From the NCBI GenBank assembly GCA_005798905.1, contig SYIK01000005.1, positions 124,001 to 188,000 on the forward strand: 64,000 bases of DNA. Direction: 5' to 3'. Source of the DNA: Bacteroidota bacterium. GTDB lineage: Bacteria; Bacteroidota; Bacteroidia; Chitinophagales; Chitinophagaceae. The position numbers and the translations under genes were made by a program. The notes under the pieces are model-generated. The model saw only the letters and a program-made list of their open reading frames with translations, was not told the DNA's origin and made no database searches. Shown in pieces: positions 9,128 to 18,405 of this stretch; position 1 is the first letter of the stretch; the number at the start of each line of letters is the position of its first letter.

Positions 9128-10144
9128 ATGAAAAAAATCTTCTATTTAATTCTTCTGCTTTTAATAGTTTTTTCAACTGTTGTTTTATGGAGAATTTTTG
9201 GACCGACAATTTCCAATCCAACGGAAAAATATTTATATATAAAAACGGAAAGTGATTTTAATTCTTTGACACAAAAATTGGCTGACGAAGAATTTACAAA
9301 TAATATTTTCGGATTTAAACAAGTAAGCAAACATTTCAAATTCACAACAGTAAAGCCAGGCAAGTATTTGATAAAAAATGGAACCAGCATTTTCAATTTA
9401 GTTAGAATGTTGAAAAATGGAACACAAGATCCTGTAAGATTGGTTATTCCCAAACTAAGAACAAAAGAAGCATTGGCTCAATTAATCAGCAAACATTTTG
9501 AAATAGATTCAATTGCAATGATTCAATTTTTAATTGACGAATCGAATGCACAAACAAACTATGGAACGAAGCAGGAACTATTGCTTACCTATGTTTTACC
9601 AAATACTTATTTTGTTTATTGGAATGAATCACCAAAAATTATTTTCGATAAATTTTATGCCCACTCACAAAAATTTTGGAATGAAGAACGAAGAAACAAA
9701 GCTGCTGCAATCAATCTCAGCCAGCAGCAGGTCTATATTTTAGCATCTATAATTGATGAAGAAAGTAATTTTGAAAAAGAAAAAGGAATGATTGCAAGTG
9801 TTTACTTAAATCGATTAAAATTAAAAATGCCTTTGCAAGCAGACCCAACAATAAAATACGCTTTGAACAATTTTTTATTAAAAAGAATTATGCAAAAACA
9901 TTTAACGGTTAATTCTCCATACAATACTTATAAAAACAAAGGACTTCCACCGGGACCAATTTGTATCGCACAAGCAAGCACAATTAATGCTATTTTGAAT
10001 GCCCCAAAAACCAACTATCTTTATTTTGTTGCCAATGTTGATTTTTCACAAACACATTTATTTTCGTCTAACTATCAAGCTCATATTGTTAAAGCAAAAA
10101 AATACCAGCAAGCTTTAAATAAGTTAATGAATAATGACAAATAA
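9128..10144 (+). CDS. mltG: Endolytic murein transglycosylase MltG
   Basis: The track starts at a TTG; the ATG at 9128 gives 338 residues beginning with one N-terminal transmembrane helix. The YceG domain is clear: ASIIDEES contains the catalytic glutamate (the last Glu aligns with E218 of the E. coli enzyme from memory). ASVYLNRL, PLQADPTIKYA and GLPPGPI follow. MltG cuts nascent glycan strands in the periplasm and sets their length. The LysM-like region precedes the catalytic domain. It follows the secG terminator closely and stands 9 bases before the YihY gene, so they may be co-expressed. Confidence 0.93.
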   Translation: MKKIFYLILLLLIVFSTVVLWRIFGPTISNPTEKYLYIKTESDFNSLTQKLADEEFTNNIFGFKQVSKHFKFTTVKPGKYLIKNGTSIFNLVRMLKNGTQDPVRLVIPKLRTKEALAQLISKHFEIDSIAMIQFLIDESNAQTNYGTKQELLLTYVLPNTYFVYWNESPKIIFDKFYAHSQKFWNEERRNKAAAINLSQQQVYILASIIDEESNFEKEKGMIASVYLNRLKLKMPLQADPTIKYALNNFLLKRIMQKHLTVNSPYNTYKNKGLPPGPICIAQASTINAILNAPKTNYLYFVANVDFSQTHLFSSNYQAHIVKAKKYQQALNKLMNNDK

Positions 10145-10153
10145 TTTTAAGAA

Positions 10154-11086
10154 TTGAAACAAAAATTAACAAACATAAAGAGAAAGTTTTTAGTTTCAAC
10201 CCCTATAAGTTTACTAATTCGAAAAAGTAAAAAAATCTCCATTTTTGGATTTAACGGAGTCTCTGTATTTGATGTTGTTAGTTTTTTTATACAGCAACTT
10301 CAAAAGAGCAGTTTAAATGAAAGAGCTGCTGCTATTGCCTTTAACATGTTGATGGCAATTCCTCCTGCTTGTATTTTTCTTTTTACATTGATCCCGTTTC
10401 TTCCCGTTGAAGGATTTATGAATCAACTGTATGAACTAATTAAAAATGTAATTCCTGAAGAAAAAATACACACCCCACTTATTTCTTTTTTCAATGATTT
10501 TACAACTCATCAAAGAAACGAACTTCTTTCATTTGGTTTTATTCTTGCATTGTTTTTTTCTTCCAATGCGATGCTTGGTATATCTAGATCTTTTAATAAA
10601 AATTATGAAGGATTTGTAAAACGAACCGCATTGCACCAAAGATGGGTGGCCATTAAACTTACCCTTCTACTTTATATCTTAATTATTCTTTCAATAACTG
10701 CTTTACTTACAAGAGAAGTTGTTTTAAATTGGTTTGGAATTAAAAATGAAATTCTTGTTTCAGCAATTATCAACGCAAGATGGGTAGTTGTTGTTTTGTT
10801 GTACTTTTTCACCATTTCATTTATTTATAGATACGCTCCTGCTGTACAAAAGAAATGGAAACTAATAAATGCTGGTTCGATTTTAGCAACATTTGTTATG
10901 CTATTATTTACTTTAATTTTTACTTGGTGGACGGTTCAATTCGGCAACTACAATAAATTATACGGCTCCATTGGAACAGTATTAATTTCAATGTTATTAC
11001 TATTCTTCAATTCACTTGTTTTACTAATCGGATTTGAATTAAATGTCAGTATAAATAGTTTGCAAAAAATAAACCCTACTAAATAA
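10154..11086 (+). CDS. YihY/BrkB-family inner-membrane protein
   Basis: The 310-residue polytopic protein has about six hydrophobic helices. Family blocks are RAAAIAFNMLMAIPPACIF, the ASKNAM-like region SSNAMLGISRSFN, FIYRYAPAVQKKWK and the C-terminal FNSLVLLIGFELN. The only start near the family N-terminus is TTG at 10154; the next Met lies inside the conserved core. The family is often labelled 'ribonuclease BN', but it has no nuclease motif and its function is unresolved. It lies 9 bases after mltG. The strong gene ahead and the tRNA behind leave it as the operon end. Confidence 0.88.
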   Translation: MKQKLTNIKRKFLVSTPISLLIRKSKKISIFGFNGVSVFDVVSFFIQQLQKSSLNERAAAIAFNMLMAIPPACIFLFTLIPFLPVEGFMNQLYELIKNVIPEEKIHTPLISFFNDFTTHQRNELLSFGFILALFFSSNAMLGISRSFNKNYEGFVKRTALHQRWVAIKLTLLLYILIILSITALLTREVVLNWFGIKNEILVSAIINARWVVVVLLYFFTISFIYRYAPAVQKKWKLINAGSILATFVMLLFTLIFTWWTVQFGNYNKLYGSIGTVLISMLLLFFNSLVLLIGFELNVSINSLQKINPTK

Positions 11087-11122
11087 TTAGCAGGGTTTAC
11101 TTGTGAAATTTAATTTAACCAG

Positions 11123-11193
11123 AGGTCCCGAGCGGATTCGAACCGCTGTAAGAGCTTTTGCAGAGCTCGGCCTAGCCACTCGGCCACAGGACC
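11123..11193 (-). tRNA. tRNA-Cys (GCA)
   Basis: On the minus strand the acceptor stem GGTCCTG pairs with CGGGACC, with one G-U pair. The anticodon stem GAGCT/AGCTC holds the loop CTGCAAA, giving anticodon GCA. The T arm has the canonical GGTTCGAATCC. The length is 71 bases and CCA is not encoded. Confidence 0.95.
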
Positions 11194-11224
11194 AATTTGA
11201 TTTTTTAGCGCAGCGAAAATAAGA

Positions 11225-11232
11225 TATTTTTG
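11225..11232 (+). promoter_or_regulatory. Putative -7 box for the nucleoside phosphorylase gene
   Basis: TATTTTTG matches TAnnTTTG and ends 31 bases before the ATG at 11264. An upstream TTTG lies 25 bases away, longer than the usual spacing. Confidence 0.35.
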
Positions 11233-11263
11233 TTTATCATTTTTCTAATTAAGCATTTAAAAT

Positions 11264-12139
11264 ATGAATCGAATTGCAGAATCAGAATTAATTTTTAATG
11301 AAAGAGGTGCTATTTATCATCTCAATTTATTACCGGAGGAAATCGCAGAAACCGTGTTGCTTGTTGGGGATCCAGACCGTGTGCAACAAATAAGTAAACA
11401 TTTTGATTCCATAGAATTTCAATTGCAACACCGTGAATTCATTACCCATACTGGCTATTTAGGTAAAAAAAGAATTTCTGTAACTTCTACAGGAATTGGA
11501 ACCGACAATATTGACATTACTTTAAACGAGTTGGATGCGTTGGTAAATATTGATTTCGAATCAAGAGAAATTAAATCAAATCTTAAGTCGTTGAATTTAA
11601 TTCGAGTAGGAACTTCTGGCGCTTTGCAAGATGATATTCCTGTTGATAGTTTTGTCGCTTCTACGCACGGACTTGGAATTGACAACTTGCTTAATTTTTA
11701 TAGGTTAAATCAAAATGAAGAAGAAAAACAATTGTTGCACTCCTTCGTTACGTTCGCTCAGTTGCAGGGCAGCATTGGTTATCCTTATATCTCCGGCGCA
11801 AGTTCTTCTTTACTAAAATATTTTGTGAATGATTTTCATCAAGGTATAACCGCTACCTGTCCTGGATTTTATGGACCGCAAGGTAGAATTTTACGTATGG
11901 GAATTAGTAATCCGGAGTTAATAAATCGACTTTCTCATTTTCGTTTTGGCCCGCACCGAATTACAAATTTTGAAATGGAAACTTCTGCAATTTACGGCCT
12001 CAGCAAATTGCTTGGGCATAATTGTCTTTCCTTAAATGCTGTAATTGCAAATCGAGTTAGAAAAGAATTTTCGAAAAATGGAAAAGAAACTGTTGAAAAA
12101 CTAATTCAAAAAGTTTTGGAAACAATTTCTAATATTTAA
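11264..12139 (+). CDS. Nucleoside phosphorylase (uridine phosphorylase-like)
   Basis: This 291-residue cytosolic enzyme belongs to the PNP/UDP phosphorylase superfamily. The phosphate-binding start of the family is clear in LLVGDPDRVQQI, and STGIGTDNIDI and LIRVGTSGALQ follow. The purine/pyrimidine pocket region NFEMETSAIYGLS matches the FEMEtS motif. The family cleaves nucleosides with phosphate, giving free base and ribose-1-phosphate for salvage. The uridine versus purine preference cannot be fixed by eye. It is 5 bases ahead of dapF. Confidence 0.88.
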   Translation: MNRIAESELIFNERGAIYHLNLLPEEIAETVLLVGDPDRVQQISKHFDSIEFQLQHREFITHTGYLGKKRISVTSTGIGTDNIDITLNELDALVNIDFESREIKSNLKSLNLIRVGTSGALQDDIPVDSFVASTHGLGIDNLLNFYRLNQNEEEKQLLHSFVTFAQLQGSIGYPYISGASSSLLKYFVNDFHQGITATCPGFYGPQGRILRMGISNPELINRLSHFRFGPHRITNFEMETSAIYGLSKLLGHNCLSLNAVIANRVRKEFSKNGKETVEKLIQKVLETISNI

Positions 12140-12144
12140 ATAAA

Positions 12145-12930
12145 ATGGAAATCAGTTTTAATAAATATCAAGCAACAGGTAACGATTTTGTTATTCTTGA
12201 TAACAGAAAAAACAGTTACGATGCACTTACACAAGCCGATATAAAAAAATTGTGCAATCGCAAATTTGGAATTGGTGCAGATGGGTTAATGCTGTTAAAT
12301 GAAAAACCGGATTTCGATTTTGAAATGATTTATTTTAATGCTGATGGAAATAAAGGAAGTTTGTGTGGAAACGGAAGCAGGTGTATTGTTCGCTTTTTTC
12401 ATTCATTGGGCTTTTATAAAGATTCTTTTAAATTTTTAGCATCCGATGGAACGCATTATGCGGAAATAAATAGTGACGGTTCCATTTCTTTAAAAATGAA
12501 CGACATCGACCGCATTGATTCTTACCGAAACGATTTTTTAGTCAATACAGGTTCTCCGCATTATATAAAAATTGTATCCAATCTCGAAAAATTAGATGTT
12601 TATAATGCAGGTCGTGAAATTCGCTACAGTAAAACCTTTGAAAAGGAAGGTGTGAATGTAAATTTTGTTGAACAATTATTTAATCCCGAACAAATTGCAG
12701 TGCGCACTTATGAAAGAGGTGTAGAAAATGAAACACTAAGTTGCGGTACGGGTGTTACTGCTGCGGCGCTTGTTTGTTATCACAATGAAACAGGTTTCAA
12801 TGAAGTTAAAGTAAAAACTTCCGGAGGAATTCTCAAAGTAGAATTTGATCGTGTTGCTGAGGGAATTTATAAAAATATTTGGCTTTGTGGAAATGCAGAA
12901 AAAGTGTTTAATGGAATTTTTATTCTTTAA
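12145..12930 (+). CDS. dapF: Diaminopimelate epimerase
   Basis: The 261-residue enzyme interconverts LL- and meso-diaminopimelate for peptidoglycan and lysine synthesis. Two pseudo-symmetric domains each give one catalytic cysteine: C74 in CGNGSRC and C200 in LSCGTG. ATGNDFVILDN at the N-terminus is the family start. The length is normal. It follows the phosphorylase gene closely, and its stop lies 3 bases from the stop of the convergent transporter gene. Confidence 0.96.
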   Translation: MEISFNKYQATGNDFVILDNRKNSYDALTQADIKKLCNRKFGIGADGLMLLNEKPDFDFEMIYFNADGNKGSLCGNGSRCIVRFFHSLGFYKDSFKFLASDGTHYAEINSDGSISLKMNDIDRIDSYRNDFLVNTGSPHYIKIVSNLEKLDVYNAGREIRYSKTFEKEGVNVNFVEQLFNPEQIAVRTYERGVENETLSCGTGVTAAALVCYHNETGFNEVKVKTSGGILKVEFDRVAEGIYKNIWLCGNAEKVFNGIFIL

Positions 12931-12933
12931 TTA

Positions 12934-13737
12934 CTATAGTTTTTTTTCTTCCATTGCTGCTTTTTTCATCTCCATTGCCATTGCAACTCCTAAATAATTT
13001 TCAATTTTTTTATGAACCCAATATAAAAACGGAGTTAATAAAATTGCTACTAAAAACTTGTAACAATAATTCACAATCCCAATTGCAATAACTTGACTAA
13101 ACGGCCAAGCTGCTCCTTGGTTTGGAAATATTTTAGGAAAAAAATAAAAAGCAAATACCAAAACAATAAAACTATCAACAAGCTGAGAAACAAGTGTAGA
13201 GCCGGTTGCACGCAACCATATTGATTTTTCTCCTGTCTTTTTTTTGATGCGATGAAATACAAACACATCTACAAACTGTCCAACTAAAAAAGCAACCATA
13301 GATGCAATAATTATTCCTAATCCTTGTCCAAAAACGGCATTAAAAGCAACATTCATATTTTCAACCCCTGCCGATTTTTTACTTGTAATCCACCAAGAAT
13401 TAGGCGCAGTTTGCATTGCTCCAAACAACATTACAAATGCGTAAATAATTACAATTACGGAAAACAAACTAATAAATTTCACTCCTTTTTTTCCGTAATA
13501 TTCATTGATGATATCCGTCATCACAAAAACTATAGGCCATAATAAGACACCACAAGTAAGATTGAATCCATACGCCTCTCCAAACAAATTAAGATTGATT
13601 GGTTTCCAACCAAAAGTTTCTTCCAATGAAAATATTTTCACGCCAATAAATTCTGCCGTTAATGCATTTACAATAAAAAAACTACAGAGAATTATAAATA
13701 ATCTGGCTGGCTTATTTGAAAGAATATTTTTCAACAT
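12934..13737 (-). CDS. Queuosine precursor transporter (YhhQ/VUT family)
   Basis: The 267-residue protein has about six hydrophobic helices. It shows the family blocks NALTAEFIGVKIF, WPIVFVMTDIINEYYGKKGV and LRATGSTLVSQLVDSFIV. YhhQ-type transporters import queuosine precursors (preQ0/preQ1) used to modify tRNA at position 34. A QueD-like enzyme lies 21 kb away, but the rest of the queuosine pathway is not in the window. The C-terminal tail is charged and cytosolic-looking. It is divergent from the YfhO-like gene. Confidence 0.9.
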   Translation of the reverse strand: MLKNILSNKPARLFIILCSFFIVNALTAEFIGVKIFSLEETFGWKPINLNLFGEAYGFNLTCGVLLWPIVFVMTDIINEYYGKKGVKFISLFSVIVIIYAFVMLFGAMQTAPNSWWITSKKSAGVENMNVAFNAVFGQGLGIIIASMVAFLVGQFVDVFVFHRIKKKTGEKSIWLRATGSTLVSQLVDSFIVLVFAFYFFPKIFPNQGAAWPFSQVIAIGIVNYCYKFLVAILLTPFLYWVHKKIENYLGVAMAMEMKKAAMEEKKL

Positions 13738-13852
13738 AAATAAGTTTTATACTTTTTATTAAACTAATTCCAAGAAGAAATAAAATAATGATAATCTCCA
13801 CTATGAAATTGGTGTAAAATAGCATTATTTTGTTGTTTACAATTTTACCCAC

Positions 13853-16363
13853 ATGAATACATTGATAAAAAAACTAATTCCGCACTTTGCCGCAGTTGCA
13901 ATTTTTCTACTTATAGCAGTCATTTATTGCCAACCAGCATTAGAAGGAAAAGTAGTTGCACAGCAAGATATCACTCATTGGAAAGGATCGGTGCAACAGT
14001 CGGTGAATTTTAATAAAACTTATGGCCACTACCCACTTTGGACAAATAGCGTGTTTAGTGGAATGCCGACTTTTCAAATTGGCTATCCCGCAAATAATAT
14101 TGTACCATGGAATGCTCATCAAATTTTTACAATTGGTTTGCCTAAACCAATTCAATTTTTCTTTTTGGCATCTATTTGTTTTTATTTTTTAAGTGTTGTA
14201 TTAGGAATGCGAACACTTATTGGCATTATCGGTTCGTTAGCTTTTGCTTATGCAACTTATAATCCTGTAATCATTGCTGCAGGCCACGACACCAAAATGC
14301 TTTCCATTGCATACATGCCGGCTTTACTCGCATCTATTTTATTAATTTATAATAAAAAATATATTGTAGGTGCAGGAGCTACCGCACTTTTTAGTTCGGT
14401 ATTAATTTCAATGAATCACCCGCAGATAGCTTATTATTTTTTTATTACCGCAGCAATTTTAACTATCTTCTTTTCCATTGACTGCATTATAAAAAAAGAG
14501 TTTCGACATTTAATTATTGCTTTATCTATTGTACTGGCAGCGGGTTCTATTGGTTTGTTGACGAATGCAGTTAGTATTCTTTCCAATTTTGAATACCAAA
14601 AAGAAACCATTCGAGGTGGTGCAACTTTAATAAAAGATGCGGACAAAGAAAATAAATCTACAAAAGGATTAAGTAAAGATTATGCGTTCAATTACAGTAT
14701 GGGTATCACAGAACCTCTTGTAATGCTGGTACCTCGTATGTTTGGTGGTAGCAACGACCATTTGCAAATTGAGGAAGAAAAATCAAAAGCTATTGAAACA
14801 GTTCGTGCAATGCCGCAAGAAGCACAACAATTTCTATTTCAAAATCTTCCTTACTTTTTCGGACAAACCGAATCAAGTGAATTATACGCAAGAACTTATT
14901 GGGGTGGACTTGGCGGTACTTCCGGGCCTCCGTACTTAGGTGCTGTAATTTTCTTTTTAGCACTTTTCGTTTTTTTTATAATAGACAAAAAACACAAATG
15001 GTGGATGCTGACAACACTTGGACTAACCATCACCATGTCGTGGGGGGGATATTTTGTGCAATTCAACGGATTACTTTACGAACATCTTCCACTCTACAAT
15101 AAATTTAGAGCCCCATCAATGATTTTAGTAATTCCGCAATTATTGATTCCAATATTGGCAATGCTTGGATTGGAAAAAATTATAAACTATGCTGATAAAA
15201 CAGAATTACTCAAACAATACAAAAAAACATTATTTGTACTTTTCGGATTTTTTGTTTTATTAATTGCACTTTATTTCAGTTTTGATTTTAGTACTGCTGA
15301 AACGAATGAATTATTAAAAAATGAACAATTAACCAGTCAACCACAAGCATTTGAAATTGTAAAACAGTTTGTTAATTCATTGAAAGAAGATAGACGAGCC
15401 ATGATGCTAAACGACATATTTCGTTCATTTGCTTTTATATCAATTGCTGCAATTTTTATTTTATTATTTATTAAAAAATTAATTACCCCAGTTTTTTTAA
15501 CAATAGGAATTGGGTTGTTGGTTTTAATTGATTTGATGCCAATCGATCGAATTTATTTGAACCAATCAAACTTTAAAGACAAATTGGAAAACGATGAAAT
15601 TTTTCAATTGACTGAAGTTGATAAAACAATTCTTGCCGACACTTCTTTTTACAGAGTTTACAATATGAGTGGTGATCAATTTACCGAAAACATTACATCG
15701 TATAATTACAATTCCATTGGCGGTTATCATGCAGCAAAACTCAGCATCTACATGGATTTGATTGAAAATCAATTGGCGAAAGGAAATGAAAAAGTGTTGG
15801 ACATGTTGAATGCAAAATACTTTATTCGTAAAAATGAAAAAGGACAAACAGATGCTTATCAACAACGAGCAACTGCACTTGGGAATTGTTGGTTTGTCAA
15901 TGAGGTTAAATTTGTTAAAGATGCAAATGAAGAAATGCTTGCATTGGATAATTTCAACCCTAAAGAAACAGCAATTGTTCAGGAATCATTTAGTAATTTA
16001 ATACAACTTCCTTTTAAAGTTGATTCAAATGCAAGCATTCAACTTTTAAAAAATGAAACTGATTTAATAACTTATAAGTCAAATTCTAATGAAATGCAAT
16101 TCGCTGTTTTTAGTGAAATATATTATAACGGAGGTTGGAAAGCTTTTATTGACGGGATAGAAACGAAAATTGTAAAAACAAATTATGTGTTAAGAGGAGT
16201 TTCAATTCCCGCAGGTGCACACACTATTGAATTTAAGTTTGAACCTCAGGGCTATCAAAAAGGGAAAAAAATTACCCGTATATTTTCAATTGTTTTATTA
16301 ATTCTTTTGGTTGGGGGAATAGCTTTTGAAATAAAAAAAAGACCAAAAATGAAAGCAAATTAA
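13853..16363 (+). CDS. YfhO-like polytopic membrane protein
   Basis: The 836-residue protein has many hydrophobic helices in its first 570 residues. Extracytoplasmic loops contain WTNSVFSGMPTFQIGYP and the YSMGITEP-like stretch. A soluble C-terminal domain (about 580-800) and one last helix follow. This fits YfhO-type proteins, GT-C-like membrane proteins that in Gram-positives help glycosylate lipoteichoic acid. It opens the glycan cluster and is followed after 27 bases by a glycosyltransferase. A role in transferring sugars across or onto an envelope glycan is inferred; the substrate is unknown. Confidence 0.82.
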   Translation: MNTLIKKLIPHFAAVAIFLLIAVIYCQPALEGKVVAQQDITHWKGSVQQSVNFNKTYGHYPLWTNSVFSGMPTFQIGYPANNIVPWNAHQIFTIGLPKPIQFFFLASICFYFLSVVLGMRTLIGIIGSLAFAYATYNPVIIAAGHDTKMLSIAYMPALLASILLIYNKKYIVGAGATALFSSVLISMNHPQIAYYFFITAAILTIFFSIDCIIKKEFRHLIIALSIVLAAGSIGLLTNAVSILSNFEYQKETIRGGATLIKDADKENKSTKGLSKDYAFNYSMGITEPLVMLVPRMFGGSNDHLQIEEEKSKAIETVRAMPQEAQQFLFQNLPYFFGQTESSELYARTYWGGLGGTSGPPYLGAVIFFLALFVFFIIDKKHKWWMLTTLGLTITMSWGGYFVQFNGLLYEHLPLYNKFRAPSMILVIPQLLIPILAMLGLEKIINYADKTELLKQYKKTLFVLFGFFVLLIALYFSFDFSTAETNELLKNEQLTSQPQAFEIVKQFVNSLKEDRRAMMLNDIFRSFAFISIAAIFILLFIKKLITPVFLTIGIGLLVLIDLMPIDRIYLNQSNFKDKLENDEIFQLTEVDKTILADTSFYRVYNMSGDQFTENITSYNYNSIGGYHAAKLSIYMDLIENQLAKGNEKVLDMLNAKYFIRKNEKGQTDAYQQRATALGNCWFVNEVKFVKDANEEMLALDNFNPKETAIVQESFSNLIQLPFKVDSNASIQLLKNETDLITYKSNSNEMQFAVFSEIYYNGGWKAFIDGIETKIVKTNYVLRGVSIPAGAHTIEFKFEPQGYQKGKKITRIFSIVLLILLVGGIAFEIKKRPKMKAN

Positions 16364-16390
16364 TTGTTGAATTAAATTGAAATTCTATTC

Positions 16391-17215
16391 ATGAACAGTC
16401 CCACAATTAGTGTTTTGCTGCCAATTTATAATAGCGCCGCCTATTTAAAAACTGCTTTACAATCTTTGACAGATCAGCATTTCAGCGATTTTGAATTAAT
16501 AATTATTAACGATGGAAGCACAGATAATTGCGAACAAATCATAAACTCATTTAATGATTCGAGAATTGTTTATCATAAAAATAAAACAAACAAAGGCTTA
16601 ATTTTTTCTTTGAATTTTGGCATTAATATAGCCAAAGGAAAATACATTGCTCGAATGGATGCAGATGACATTTGTCATCCTGAAAGGTTTTTAAAACAAG
16701 TTCAATTTTTAAGCGCAAATGAAAATATTGCAGTCGTTGCCACAACTGTAAATTTTATAAATAAAAATGGTGAAATAGCAGAAAATTGGGAGCTCGATTT
16801 AAAAACTATTTTGCCAACTGACATAAAAAATACAATGCCATTTCAAAACTGTATTGCGCATCCTTCAATTATGATTCGAACAGAAATTGCAAAAGAAAAT
16901 CTTTATAATTACAATTGTAAAAACCGGGAAGATTACGATTTATGGTTACGTTTATTAAATAAAAATTATTCTATTGCAAAATTGAATGAAAAACTCTTGT
17001 ATTACCGCGTACATAATCATTCCATCACAAATCTTTATATAAAAAATTCATCTCTTTTCTTATCCCATTTTCGAATGAAAATTGAATTTTTGCGAACTGA
17101 ATTTTATTCCAGAAGAATTAATTATTTTACCACAATGGTTCTTGTGGGAGCAATCATAGATCTTACAAAAGGTTGTTTTAAATGGATTAAATCTTTATTT
17201 TCAAAGCATGTATAA
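16391..17215 (+). CDS. Family 2 glycosyltransferase
   Basis: The 274-residue protein has the GT2 nucleotide-sugar fold from residue 5 on: ISVLLPIYNSAAYLKTALQS, then IIINDGSTD, then the metal-binding DxD-like motif in ARMDADDICHPERF. NREDYDLWLRL is the acceptor-side block. A hydrophobic C-terminal stretch may associate it with the membrane. It overlaps the next gene by 8 bases (17208-17215), which argues for translational coupling in the glycan operon. The sugar donor cannot be read from sequence. Confidence 0.92.
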   Translation: MNSPTISVLLPIYNSAAYLKTALQSLTDQHFSDFELIIINDGSTDNCEQIINSFNDSRIVYHKNKTNKGLIFSLNFGINIAKGKYIARMDADDICHPERFLKQVQFLSANENIAVVATTVNFINKNGEIAENWELDLKTILPTDIKNTMPFQNCIAHPSIMIRTEIAKENLYNYNCKNREDYDLWLRLLNKNYSIAKLNEKLLYYRVHNHSITNLYIKNSSLFLSHFRMKIEFLRTEFYSRRINYFTTMVLVGAIIDLTKGCFKWIKSLFSKHV

Positions 17216-18398
17216 TTTTCTAATCATAAAAAGAATTGTTGAAAATGTTTTCATTTTCCCATTTATTTTATTGGGAAAAATTATTGCATATTTTAATCCT
17301 TTAGAAAAAGAATATCGAATTTTCTTTTGTTTTCCTTTTTACCATACTGGTGGAGCTGAAAATGTACATGCACAAATAACACAAACAACCGGCAGTTCGG
17401 ATTGTATCATTTTTTTTACAAGAAAATCTATTGACAAACGTTTCCTATTTCAATTCCAAAATTCAAATTGTAAAATTTTAGATATTTCTAAATTCACCGA
17501 CCATAAAGAATTTTATTTTCTAAACTTGATTTTTAGAGGGATTGTTTCCGGTTATATAAATAAACAAAAAGAAAAGCCAATTGTTTTTAACGGTCAATGC
17601 AATTTTGGTTATAAAATAAGTCCGTGGATAAAAAAAAATATCGCTCAAATAGAACTTATTCATTCGTTGAATAGTTTTTCTTTTATTCGAATTCCGTTTT
17701 TACCTTTTATTACAAAGACAATAATGATTAGTAAAAAAAGGATTGAAGATCACCAACAATTATATTTTGAAAAAGGAATTCCTGCAAAATTTTTTGAAAG
17801 AATAATTTATATTCCAAATGGAATTTCCATTTCAGAAACTGAAAAAACAAAATCTTCCAATTCTTTTACTGTCCTCTATTCTGGAAGAGGAAGTAAAGAA
17901 AAAAGAATTTATTTATTAGGTCAGATTGCTAAAGAATTACAAAAAACAAACAAAGATATTCAATTTGTGTTCATGGGTGACGTTTCTGAATTTATTGCCG
18001 AAGTTGAATTTCCATTTATTAAATTTCTGGGCAATTTGAATGACGAAAAATCAATAAATGAACAATATGTAAATGCAGCTATTTTGCTATTGACTTCAGA
18101 CACAGAAGGTTTTCCAATGGTAGTGATGGAGGCCATGGCAAAAGGTTGCGCAATCGTTGCAACACCAGTTGGCGATGTACAACTTCATATCATAAATTCA
18201 GAAAATGGTTTTTTGTTTACTTCAATTAAAGATGAAAAACAAATTGTAAAAGAAGCGGTTCTGTTTATTGAAAAATTATACAATGAACGTAATTTATTAC
18301 ATCAAATTTCAATCAACAATATTAAATATGCAAATACTAATTTCGGTTTAGAAAAATTTCAAAATAGTTATAGAACTTTGTTTGCAAGTTTAAAATAA
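17208..18398 (+). CDS. Family 4 glycosyltransferase
   Basis: The 396-residue protein has a GT-B fold with the GT4 signature in the C-terminal half: VLYSGRGSKEKRI, then VFMGDVSEF, then the ExGFPxxxxEAMA motif in DTEGFPMVVMEAMAKGCAIV. TPVGDVQLHI follows. The N-terminal half is more divergent and begins with a hydrophobic segment (about 13-30). Such enzymes transfer a sugar from a nucleotide donor with retention. It lies between two GT2 enzymes in one operon, so all three probably build one surface glycan. Confidence 0.92.
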   Translation: MYNFLIIKRIVENVFIFPFILLGKIIAYFNPLEKEYRIFFCFPFYHTGGAENVHAQITQTTGSSDCIIFFTRKSIDKRFLFQFQNSNCKILDISKFTDHKEFYFLNLIFRGIVSGYINKQKEKPIVFNGQCNFGYKISPWIKKNIAQIELIHSLNSFSFIRIPFLPFITKTIMISKKRIEDHQQLYFEKGIPAKFFERIIYIPNGISISETEKTKSSNSFTVLYSGRGSKEKRIYLLGQIAKELQKTNKDIQFVFMGDVSEFIAEVEFPFIKFLGNLNDEKSINEQYVNAAILLLTSDTEGFPMVVMEAMAKGCAIVATPVGDVQLHIINSENGFLFTSIKDEKQIVKEAVLFIEKLYNERNLLHQISINNIKYANTNFGLEKFQNSYRTLFASLK

Positions 18399-18405
18399 AT
18401 TACCA

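Noticed and set aside
9128-10144. Apparent loss of the MltG catalytic glutamate (ASIIDEES)
   Set aside because: Aligned with E. coli ASIIEKET from memory, the catalytic E218 is the second Glu of that motif, which is present here; only the non-catalytic first Glu is Asp.
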